A DNA stretch of 43,978 nucleotides from positions 1-43,978 of the forward strand of contig CANEGK010000019.1 of NCBI GenBank assembly GCA_947427035.1. The letters are read 5' to 3'. The notes under the pieces are model-generated. The model was given only the letters and a program-made list of their open reading frames with translations. It was not told where the DNA came from and did not search any database. Numbering within the stretch: the stretch's first letter is position 1; each line of letters starts with the position of its first letter. This DNA comes from an uncultured Clostridium sp. (lineage in GTDB: Bacteria > Bacillota > Clostridia > Oscillospirales > Butyricicoccaceae). The position numbers and the translations under genes were made by a program. Positions 16,100 through 22,458 of the stretch are shown piece by piece.

Positions 16100-16129
16100 T
16101 TAAACACCGATTAAACACCATTAAACGAC
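16100..16129 (+). repeat. Three leader repeats of TTAAACACC type before the tail chaperone gene
   Basis: TTAAACACC at 16100-16108 and 16111-16119, then TTAAACGAC at 16121-16129, directly abut ATG 16130. The spacing is 11 and 10 bp, about one helical turn, which would suit cooperative protein binding. The same element precedes the hub gene on the opposite strand. Confidence 0.5.
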
Positions 16130-16474
16130 ATGGAAAAAGAAAATACAACAGCAACCGCCCAGACTTTCGACGGCGGCGTAACTCCCGAACAGGTGGAAGC
16201 GTGGAAGCGCCAGCACCGCAAAGCCTACCGCATTGACATTGTGGACGGCGAGGACACCCATGTGGGCTATTTCAAGCGCCCCGACTTTGCCACAATCAAG
16301 GCAGTAACTAAGTTAGCCAAGAGCGACGAGGTGGAAGCCGGCAAAGTGATGTTTAACAACTGCTGGCTCGGTGGCAGCGAGGAACTGCGCGAGGATGCGG
16401 TGCTGTTTATGGCAGTGCAGGCGCAGCTTGGCAAAGTCCTTAACGGCTGCATGGGCTCGCTAAAAAACTTGTAG
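16130..16474 (+). CDS. Tail assembly chaperone, G-type product
   Basis: 114 residues. EQVEAWKRQHRKAYRIDIVD, then YFKRPDFATIKAVTKLAKSD and MFNNCWLGGSEELREDAVLF, are typical of small tail chaperones (Mu gp41 type) lying between the tube and tape measure genes. The chaperone coats the tape measure protein during tail polymerisation. Near its end the codons CTA AAA AAC TTG TAG contain the slippery heptamer A AAA AAC, allowing a -1 shift into the 16468-16686 frame. Both products, G and the longer GT, are expected. Confidence 0.85.
   Translation: MEKENTTATAQTFDGGVTPEQVEAWKRQHRKAYRIDIVDGEDTHVGYFKRPDFATIKAVTKLAKSDEVEAGKVMFNNCWLGGSEELREDAVLFMAVQAQLGKVLNGCMGSLKNL
16462..16468 (+). promoter_or_regulatory. 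-1 ribosomal frameshift site A AAA AAC
   Basis: In the frame of the 16130 gene the codons are CTA AAA AAC followed by TTG TAG. The heptamer A-AAA-AAC is one of the most efficient -1 slippery sequences. After slippage reading continues CTT GTA GAG ... to the stop at 16684-16686. Tail chaperone genes of many phages, Mu included, use exactly this arrangement. Confidence 0.8.
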
Positions 16475-16686
16475 AGGCGCACACGTTGGCGGATGATGAC
16501 GACGAGGACACATTCGCCAAGGGGTGCGCCCTTATCCGGGCGAACCTGCACGTCGATATTGAAACGGTTGAAAGCGGCGAGGATTGGGCTGCGCTGTACG
16601 CGCAAGCAATCTGGTTGGAGCGTTGGCGCAACAAAAATAAAGCCGAGCTAATAGCGCGGCTGTTCGGAGACGGAAAGAAGCGTTAA
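16468..16686 (+). CDS. T extension of the tail assembly chaperone (made by -1 frameshift, GT product)
   Basis: This frame is open from the slippery site to 16686. It adds about 72 residues to the G product: an acidic stretch ADDDDEDTFAKGCALIRAN, then DWAALYAQAIWLERWRNKNK and AELIARLFGDGKKR. It has no ATG start; a TTG at 16486 is the only near start. In other phages the T domain binds tail tube subunits while G binds the tape measure protein, so a small fraction of GT is needed. The full fusion would be 16130-16686 with one base re-read. Confidence 0.75.
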   Translation, partial: LVEAHTLADDDDEDTFAKGCALIRANLHVDIETVESGEDWAALYAQAIWLERWRNKNKAELIARLFGDGKKR

Positions 16687-16808
16687 AGCCAAGGGAGCGA
16701 CCCGTTTTTACCGGCTTTGAAAATAGTGCGGTATAAAGCATAAGCAGCCCAGCCCAAATAAGCGATGAGGGCGCCCCAGCCGATGACTTTTAACAGGAAA
16801 CTGAGCAT
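16683..16808 (-). CDS. 41-residue membrane protein encoded antisense in the late operon
   Basis: ATG at 16808-16806 and stop at 16685-16683 give 41 residues: a basic-flanked hydrophobic helix (MLSFLLKVIGWGALIAYLGW, then AAYALYRTIFKAGK) with many aromatics and a polar tail. It fills the only gap in the tail genes, between the GT stop (3-nt overlap) and the tape measure gene. On the same strand there is a well-formed promoter: TTG (16868-16866), 19 nt, TATATTTG (16846-16839). I know no family. A small inner-membrane protein expressed in the lysogen (exclusion or holin-regulating) is a guess. Confidence 0.55.
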   Translation of the reverse strand: MLSFLLKVIGWGALIAYLGWAAYALYRTIFKAGKNGSLPWL

Positions 16809-16838
16809 AAAAATTAGTGTTACCGGTTTAACGTGCTA

Positions 16839-16868
16839 CAAATATAACAAATAAAAACGACATGGCAA
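16839..16868 (-). promoter_or_regulatory. Minus-strand promoter inside the tape measure leader
   Basis: On the minus strand TTG (16868-16866), a 19-nt spacer and TATATTTG (16846-16839) match the Bacteroidetes consensus. The -33 lies within the first codons of the tape measure gene. It would drive the 41-residue antisense ORF and, further on, RNA antisense to the G/GT chaperone gene. Confidence 0.55.
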
Positions 16869-19033
16869 GCGTATTTGACTACATTTTTAACATAGGCGGA
16901 AATTTTTCGGCGCAGATAAACGGCATGAGTGCCGCGGCCGGGAGTTTTTCGGCTTCGGTTGAGGGTGCGGACAGCGGTGTGCGTAGATTCACCGGTACGC
17001 TTGCCACGTTCTCATATCTGAAAGATGTATTTCAAAATGTGGCCGACGGCGTTACGGCTCTGTCAAGTGCCGGCATAACGCTGGACAGCCAAATGCACGA
17101 TCTCAGCGCCGTGGCCGGTGTGACAGGCGACGGGCTGAAACAAATTGAAAAATTCGCCCGAGAGAGTGCCAAAACATTCGGCACCGATGCAAGCGTGGCC
17201 GTTGAGGGTTACAAACTGTTGCTCTCACAGCTCAGCCCCGAACTGGGTAAATATCCGGAGGCACTGCGCAGCATGGGCGACTGCATACAGAGAACAAGCA
17301 AGCTGATGGGAGGTGACGGCGTGGCCGCCGCGCAGGTGCTTACCACGGCGATGAACCAATACGGCGTAAGTTTGGAGGACCCGACGGCAGCGAGCGAGGA
17401 AATGGCGCGAATGATGAACGTAATGGCGGCCGCCGGACAGGCAGGATCCGCAGAGTTACCGGCAATCAGCGCGGCATTACAGCAGTGCGGTATGGCGGCA
17501 AAGGCGGCAAATGTGAGTTTTGAGGAAACAAACGCCGCAATCCAAGTACTTGACAAAGCCGGCAAAAAGGCGAGTGAGGGCGGCGTTGCGCTCCGCAACG
17601 TACTGGGCCAGCTCAGCAAAGGCCGATTTGTTGAGAAGCAGGCAGCCGAGGAGCTGCAAAAGGCCGGTATTGACGTGACGGCATTAGGAGACAACACCAA
17701 GAGCCTGAAAGAGCGGCTCGAGATGTTGAAACCTATGCTTAACGACTCCGCGCTGCTGTCAAAATTCTTTGGTGTGGAAAACGCCAACGCCGCGCGCGCC
17801 CTTATCCAAGGCACCGACGCGCTGGAGGACTTCACAACAGCGGTGACAGGCTCCAACAGTGCCATGGAGCAGGCTAACATTATAATGGATAAGAAAGCCG
17901 AGCGCAAAGCACGAATTATACAAACAATAGAGGATTGGAAAATTTCGCTGGAACAACTAACGGGCGATTTTTCGATTTGGTGCGGTGTCCTGACTTCCGC
18001 GCTTGTACCGCTTGCCCAACTGTCCCCGCTGCTTTCCGCAGGGTGGAAATTGATGTTGTTAATCAAGGGCCTCAACTGGGCCGGTATGTGGGCAAGTGTG
18101 GTCGGCTGGGTACGTTCCGCCGGTGTGAGCTTCGCGCTGATGAACGGCACACTATCGGCAACCAATATGATCTCACTTGGCTTTATAGGCAACATGGGGC
18201 GCGCCACCATTGCGCTTGTACGCTTTGCGACCGTCGGCCTGTTCAACGCCCTCAAAGGTCTGGGCGCGCTTGTGCTGTCATTTATAACAACCGGCACAGC
18301 GTCGGCCACATTCTCCGGGATAGCTTCAACAGCTTTCGGAGCATTTGCGACGGCAGCGACAACAGCTTGCCGCGCCGTGGGTGTTGCAATTATGAATATT
18401 CCGATAATTGGCTGGGTGGCCGCTGCCATTGCCGCCCTAATAGCCGTTGGGGCATACTTCTGGAACACTTCGGCCAAATTCCGCGCCGTGCTAAAAGGAA
18501 CGTGGGCCGCTTTCAAAGCGATGTTCACAGGCATTAAAGAACTTGCCAAGCAAGTTTTTGGTGGCATTGGCGACCTGCTCAAAGCCTGTTTCAATCTGGA
18601 CGCCGCCGGAATATCGGCAGCACTCAACAAGCTAAAATCCGGATTTTCGGACTATGGCAAACAGATAGGACAGGCATTTAACGAGGCATACGACGCCGAG
18701 ATGAGCGAGGCCGCCAAAAAGGAAGCTGCGGAAAAGAAAAAGGGCAAGACCACAAGCACCGCCACGCCAGCGGTTGTCACTCCGACAGTAACGCCGGCCG
18801 TGGACCCCACCGCAGGCACACTGTCAACCGCCGGAGGAGGAAGCGCAGGCGGTGGCTCCGGCTCCGGAGAAGCCGGCGGCAAAATCAAAAATATCACGAT
18901 AAGCATAGAAAAACTTATCGAAAATTTCACAATTCACACCGCGACAATGGGCGAGAGCATGGACCAGATGAAGGCCGCAGTGCTTGACACCCTCATGGGC
19001 GCGCTCAACGATACCCAATTAGCGACAGAATAA
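16862..19033 (+). CDS. Tail tape measure protein
   Basis: 723 residues. The N-terminal third matches the TP901-type tape measure core (LDSQMHDLSAVAGVTGDGLK, then TSKLMGGDGVAAAQVLTTAM and AAKAANVSFEETNAAIQVLD). Several hydrophobic stretches follow at about residues 375-560, as expected for the segment that enters the host membrane. Residues about 560-620 form a charged helical region, and the end has a Gly/Ser/Thr-rich linker before a last helix. It sets tail length and is threaded through the tube. 723 residues suggest a moderately long tail. Confidence 0.9.
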   Translation: MASVFDYIFNIGGNFSAQINGMSAAAGSFSASVEGADSGVRRFTGTLATFSYLKDVFQNVADGVTALSSAGITLDSQMHDLSAVAGVTGDGLKQIEKFARESAKTFGTDASVAVEGYKLLLSQLSPELGKYPEALRSMGDCIQRTSKLMGGDGVAAAQVLTTAMNQYGVSLEDPTAASEEMARMMNVMAAAGQAGSAELPAISAALQQCGMAAKAANVSFEETNAAIQVLDKAGKKASEGGVALRNVLGQLSKGRFVEKQAAEELQKAGIDVTALGDNTKSLKERLEMLKPMLNDSALLSKFFGVENANAARALIQGTDALEDFTTAVTGSNSAMEQANIIMDKKAERKARIIQTIEDWKISLEQLTGDFSIWCGVLTSALVPLAQLSPLLSAGWKLMLLIKGLNWAGMWASVVGWVRSAGVSFALMNGTLSATNMISLGFIGNMGRATIALVRFATVGLFNALKGLGALVLSFITTGTASATFSGIASTAFGAFATAATTACRAVGVAIMNIPIIGWVAAAIAALIAVGAYFWNTSAKFRAVLKGTWAAFKAMFTGIKELAKQVFGGIGDLLKACFNLDAAGISAALNKLKSGFSDYGKQIGQAFNEAYDAEMSEAAKKEAAEKKKGKTTSTATPAVVTPTVTPAVDPTAGTLSTAGGGSAGGGSGSGEAGGKIKNITISIEKLIENFTIHTATMGESMDQMKAAVLDTLMGALNDTQLATE

Positions 19034-19034
19034 A

Positions 19035-19688
19035 ATGGCACTACAATTTCAAGCACCGGGCAACCGCGGGTCGTTCATACCCGTAGCCATAGACTTAGCC
19101 GCCGCAAGCTGGGGGCAGTATCTGGCTAAAAACCTTGTGCGCTTCAAGCAGGGGCGACAGGGTGACTCTCCGAGTTGGGAGGGGCGCGGGCAAGACATAG
19201 CCGAGAGCGGCGCCGGTGTGCCACTTACCGACCGAGGGTGGTGGGAAAGCCGTTTTGTGCTTTGCCCGCTGCACCTGAGGGCGCAGACCGAGGCGGGCAC
19301 GCTGGAGGTTGAACTTGTGGACGCGATAGCGGCCGTAAGCCGTGAGCGCCGGATAGTGAGCACGGCAATGGCCGGGCGTGACGGCACGGTGAAAGAATAC
19401 ATAAACGAGGGAGACTGGGCGGTTAACCTTGTGGTAGGCATACAGGCGACCGAGAGCGGGCGCATACTTGACGAATACCCGAGCGACGCACTGCGCGAGC
19501 TGCGGAAGATTTTGGACGTAAAGGACAGGATTGAGGTGGCAAGCGAGTTTTTGAAGATATTCGACATTACGCACATAGTGGTAAAGAACTATGCGGCGAC
19601 GCAGACGACCGACCAGAATTACCAAGCCGTAAGCATTAGCGCGGTTAGCGATGAGGCGGTGGAGATATTCAGCAACGAATATAAATAA
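19035..19688 (+). CDS. Tail/baseplate-region protein (DUF6046-like, tentative)
   Basis: 217 residues, 1 nt after the tape measure stop. No signal peptide or membrane segment is visible. Readable segments include SFIPVAIDLAAASWGQYLA, WWESRFVLCPLHLRAQTEAG and LKIFDITHIVVKNYAA. I recall this layout from Bacteroidetes Mu-like phages, where it is listed only as a domain of unknown function. In Mu the gene after the tape measure is a DNA circularisation/tail protein. A structural tail role is likely from position. Confidence 0.55.
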   Translation: MALQFQAPGNRGSFIPVAIDLAAASWGQYLAKNLVRFKQGRQGDSPSWEGRGQDIAESGAGVPLTDRGWWESRFVLCPLHLRAQTEAGTLEVELVDAIAAVSRERRIVSTAMAGRDGTVKEYINEGDWAVNLVVGIQATESGRILDEYPSDALRELRKILDVKDRIEVASEFLKIFDITHIVVKNYAATQTTDQNYQAVSISAVSDEAVEIFSNEYK

Positions 19689-19709
19689 CAACCCAATAAA
19701 AGAGATAAA

Positions 19710-19877
19710 ATGAAAATAGGCTTACCGACAATTTTAACGCTGCTGTTCCTTACGCTGAAACTCTGCGGAGTGATAGCGTGGTCGTGGTGGTGGGTGCTTG
19801 CCCCTGTGTGGGTGTGTGCAATAGCGTGGGTAGTGGTTTTTATAGCCCTGCTCGTGCGAGAGATAAAGAGACATTAA
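19710..19877 (+). CDS. 55-residue two-segment membrane protein
   Basis: ATG 19710 to TAA 19875-19877. The peptide has a basic N-terminus and two hydrophobic stretches: PTILTLLFLTLKLCGVIAW and WVCAIAWVVVFIALLV, ending in a basic tail REIKRH. Small proteins of this pattern (often labelled 'transmembrane Fragile-X-F associated-like' in phage annotation) are frequent in tail regions. The function is unknown; a holin-like or membrane-targeting role is possible. The leader AATAAAAGAGATAAA is A-rich, as for its neighbours. Confidence 0.7.
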   Translation: MKIGLPTILTLLFLTLKLCGVIAWSWWWVLAPVWVCAIAWVVVFIALLVREIKRH

Positions 19878-19900
19878 ACAACCCTTAAAGAGTCAATAAA

Positions 19901-21397
19901 ATGGCATTAAACGAGAAACAGGAGGCGGGGCTGCTTGAACTGCTGGCAGCCTTTGAGAACGGCAAGCGCATAGCCGACCTCGAACCGGCGCAGGGCGAGC
20001 CCGGCGCAATGCGCATAGAGGTAATGGACGCGAGCGGCGAGACGCGGAGCATGGAGCTTGAGCGGGCCGTGGCGGAAGCCGGCAACCCGATAGCGGGGCG
20101 CTGGTGGGATGACTCGCTGGGCACGCCTGTGGCCGGCGGTTGGTTCGGCAGTCTGGAAGCGTTGCGCAATCTTCCGGCGACGCTGGGGCTTGGCCGCTAT
20201 CTGGTGACAGACGACCGGCAAATGCGCAAACTTGACCCGACGGACTCAACGAGATTTGAGGACGGCAGCCCGGCAGCGCTTGACGGGTCAATGGGACAGT
20301 GCATGTGGTGCTGGTCGCGGCCGTGGTATTTCACGATCTGGAAAGAGGGCACGCGCACCTACTTGGCGATCACGTTAAAGCCGCTGGAGGGCCGCAAGAG
20401 TTACCGCATACCCGTGGGGGGCACCTCATGGCTGGGCGCGGGCGTAATGGACCGCACGGAACAGAAGCTGTGCTCGGTAATAAGCGAGGATGAGCGCTAC
20501 CGCGGCGGCAACGGCACGGCCCTGACACTGGCGACCAATGCGAAGCGCCCGGCACTTGACACGCCGCAGGCTACAATGCTGGGTATGGCTGCAAGTTCGA
20601 TAAGCACAACCAACTTCGGCACCTATGCACGCAAGCGCGGCGAGGGCTGGGAGGCTAACTGGTTTGTGGCGCAGGCGGCTGTGGAAATCCTGCTGCTTGT
20701 AATCATGGGCAACAGGAACACGCAGGCGGCCTATTGCGAGGAACGCGACGCCGACGGCCTGTATCAAGGCGGCTTCGGAACGGGAGTCACTGACATGCCC
20801 GACTGGAACGGCTACAACGCTTATTATCCGGTGATCCCTACCAGCGTAGGTCTTGAAATGGGCGACGGCACGGGGCTGGTGGAATACTCGCTCCCGGCGA
20901 GCGAGACAGCCGAGGATCAGGCGGCGCCTTACAAGACATTCAAAGTGCCTTGCTTTTTCGGGCTTATGCACGCGGGTTACGGTCATTTGTGGCGCTGGGT
21001 GCGCGGCTTGACAATAAGCCAGACGGCGGGCGAGAAGACCGAGGTCTATGTGGCCCCGAGCATGGCGGCGGCTTTCAATCCCAACAGCGTGGAGGGCTTG
21101 CTAAAAGTGGCCGAGTGCCCGCAGAAAGAGGGCTACATAAAACGCAAGAGCTGGGAGGGCCTGTGCGGTATGCCTACGGAGGTAGGAGGCAGCACAACGA
21201 CATGGTACAGCGACTATTTCTGGACCAATGGCGCTACACAAACTGGCCTCCGCGTGCGTGCTGCTGGCGGTTGCGCGGGCTATGGCACGGATGCGGGTGC
21301 GTTTGCGGTTACTGCGTACTACGCGGCTGCGTGTGCGTATGCGTACTACTCGTCGCCCCTCTGCTTTTTCGTGGACGATCCCGAAATTGCGGTATAA
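19901..21397 (+). CDS. DGR target protein: predicted receptor-binding protein with C-type-lectin-like variable domain
   Basis: 498 residues. The N-terminal part is helical; the middle has mixed strands with GRYLVTDDRQMRKLDP. The C-terminal 180 residues fit a DGR C-type-lectin fold (WLGAGVMDR; then WSDYFWTNG-like spacing and GLRVRAAGGCAGYGTDAGAF; ending CFFVDDPEIAV). The variable region covers about residues 448-487. Relative to the template, codon 458 changed Tyr to Cys, 460 Asn to Gly, 477 Thr to Ala, and 465 is silent. DGR targets in phages usually bind host surface ligands at the tail tip. Confidence 0.88.
   Translation: MALNEKQEAGLLELLAAFENGKRIADLEPAQGEPGAMRIEVMDASGETRSMELERAVAEAGNPIAGRWWDDSLGTPVAGGWFGSLEALRNLPATLGLGRYLVTDDRQMRKLDPTDSTRFEDGSPAALDGSMGQCMWCWSRPWYFTIWKEGTRTYLAITLKPLEGRKSYRIPVGGTSWLGAGVMDRTEQKLCSVISEDERYRGGNGTALTLATNAKRPALDTPQATMLGMAASSISTTNFGTYARKRGEGWEANWFVAQAAVEILLLVIMGNRNTQAAYCEERDADGLYQGGFGTGVTDMPDWNGYNAYYPVIPTSVGLEMGDGTGLVEYSLPASETAEDQAAPYKTFKVPCFFGLMHAGYGHLWRWVRGLTISQTAGEKTEVYVAPSMAAAFNPNSVEGLLKVAECPQKEGYIKRKSWEGLCGMPTEVGGSTTTWYSDYFWTNGATQTGLRVRAAGGCAGYGTDAGAFAVTAYYAAACAYAYYSSPLCFFVDDPEIAV
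21244..21360 (+). other. DGR variable region (VR)
   Basis: The last variable part of the target gene, 117 bp homologous to the template. It differs from TR at 21273, 21278, 21279, 21295 and 21329, always G where TR has A. The GC-rich end TCGTCGCCCCT (21350-21360) followed by CTGCTTTTTCG is the candidate IMH (initiation of mutagenic homing) side, since the true TR diverges just after it. Confidence 0.92.
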
Positions 21398-21564
21398 CGA
21401 AAACGGCGCGCAGCGCAAAACGAAAACGAGCGAGCCGAAAAAGGACAAAGCAGGGCGCCGGAGCCGGAGAGCCGGGGAGGGCGCGAAACGAGAGCACATT
21501 GAAATTTTGAAATATCGAGAGGCCCAAGAGCGGCAGGGAGCGGGGAGTCCGCGAAGCCCCCGAT

Positions 21565-21590
21565 CCCGCCGCAGGCGGGCGAAATTTTTT
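21565..21590 (+). terminator. Terminator of the target gene, copy 1
   Basis: Stem CCCGCC (21565-21570) / GGCGGG (21574-21579) with a GCA loop, then T6 at 21585-21590. It lies 170 nt after the target stop codon. A copy is at 22026-22051. Confidence 0.55.
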
Positions 21591-21653
21591 AGGATTTTGG
21601 GCGGCCTTGAAATAATGGCCGGTTAGAATGTTAAAAAATTGCAGAAAAAGTGT

Positions 21654-21661
21654 TAAATTTG
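21654..21661 (+). promoter_or_regulatory. -7 element (TAAATTTG) upstream of the first template repeat
   Basis: TAAATTTG 44 bp before the repeat start matches TAnnTTTG. The -33 side (around 21629-21632, TGTT) is weak. It probably starts transcription of the TR RNA. An identical copy lies at 22115-22122. Confidence 0.5.
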
Positions 21662-21704
21662 CGGTGTCAAAAAGGATTTTGACCGGTTGCGACCCCGGAG
21701 CAGT

Positions 21705-21821
21705 TGGCCTCCGCGTGCGTGCTGCTGGCGGTTACGCGAACTATGGCACGGATGCAGGTGCGTTTGCGGTTACTGCGTACTACGCGGCTACGTGTGCGTA
21801 TGCGTACTACTCGTCGCCCCT
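21705..21821 (+). other. TR/VR hybrid repeat (TR1)
   Basis: Its first 117 bp equal the true TR (all 14 adenines kept), but its 3' flank (21822-21858, up to the stop codon TAA) is that of VR. It therefore combines a template sequence with a VR-type 3' end. Reading frames through it (for example 21628-21858) are not considered genes. It may still act as template, as target, or as neither. Confidence 0.8.
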
Positions 21822-22025
21822 CTGCTTTTTCGTGGACGATCCCGAAATTGCGGTATAACGAAAACGGCGCGCAGCGCAAAACGAAAACGAGCGAGCCGAA
21901 AAAGGACAAAGCAGGGCGCCGGAGCCGGAGAGCCGGGGAGGGCGCGAAACGAGAGCACATTGAAATTTTGAAATATCGAGAGGCCCAAGAGCGGCAGGGA
22001 GCGGGGAGTCCGCGAAGCCCCCGAT

Positions 22026-22051
22026 CCCGCCGCAGGCGGGCGAAATTTTTT
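22026..22051 (+). terminator. Terminator, copy 2
   Basis: Identical to 21565-21590, shifted by 461 bp. It lies between the hybrid repeat and the true TR, so a transcript from the first TR promoter would probably end here and only the second promoter would reach the reverse transcriptase. Confidence 0.5.
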
Positions 22052-22114
22052 AGGATTTTGGGCGGCCTTGAAATAATGGCCGGTTAGAATGTTAAAAAAT
22101 TGCAGAAAAAGTGT

Positions 22115-22122
22115 TAAATTTG
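22115..22122 (+). promoter_or_regulatory. -7 element (TAAATTTG) upstream of the true TR
   Basis: The second copy of the 21654-21661 element. It is the nearest promoter-like site before TR2, the TR-RT spacer and the reverse transcriptase gene. Confidence 0.5.
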
Positions 22123-22165
22123 CGGTGTCAAAAAGGATTTTGACCGGTTGCGACCCCGGAGCAGT

Positions 22166-22282
22166 TGGCCTCCGCGTGCGTGCTGCTGGCGGTTACGCGA
22201 ACTATGGCACGGATGCAGGTGCGTTTGCGGTTACTGCGTACTACGCGGCTACGTGTGCGTATGCGTACTACTCGTCGCCCCT
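22166..22282 (+). other. DGR template repeat (TR2, true TR)
   Basis: 117 bp matching VR except for five A positions. It diverges after CCCCT at 22282, as TR does at the modified IMH. It has 14 adenines, mostly in TAC, TAT and AAC codons, so mutagenesis would give varied residues and rarely stops. 176 nt of noncoding sequence, including the hairpin CTCCGG/CCGGAG near 22375-22394, separates it from the RT gene. That spacer probably holds the cDNA priming structure. Confidence 0.88.
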
Positions 22283-22458
22283 ATACAGGCTCGTAAACAA
22301 AGAAACAAGCGACAGAGGGGCCGGACCGTGCCACTTGGCAAAAGATGACAAAAGAGGCAGAGGGTGCCGGTAGGGCTCCGGACGAAAGGCCGGAGTTTCG
22401 ACAGTTCCCGAAGCGAGCATTGCAGACCCACCAAGACCCACAGACCCCATGACCCCAA

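Larger units (their letters stand above)
21244..22282 (+). repeat. Tandem array, exact 461-bp period, 2.25 copies, carrying VR, TR/VR hybrid and TR
   Basis: The block starting TGGCCTCCGCG recurs at 21244, 21705 and 22166, spaced 461 bp each time. Copies 1 and 2 appear identical by eye downstream of the repeat (21361-21704 and 21822-22165); they include the stop codon, a terminator and a promoter. Copy 3 diverges at 22283. Five substitutions separate copy 1 from copies 2 and 3. This is what unequal crossing-over between TR and VR would leave. Confidence 0.92.

Noticed and set aside
17209..18630. 473-codon ORF on the minus strand across the tape measure gene
   Set aside because: Mirror frame of a GC-rich, Ala-rich gene. 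The plus strand has clear tape-measure features and the minus product is low complexity.
21244..22282. Repeat array as CRISPR or satellite
   Set aside because: The period is 461 bp with only 2.25 copies and the DGR explains it.
21628..22373. ORFs of 76-94 codons reading through the template repeats, similar to the end of the target protein
   Set aside because: They reflect VR homology of TR and the hybrid. They lack the rest of the target protein, and TR is expected to act as RNA.
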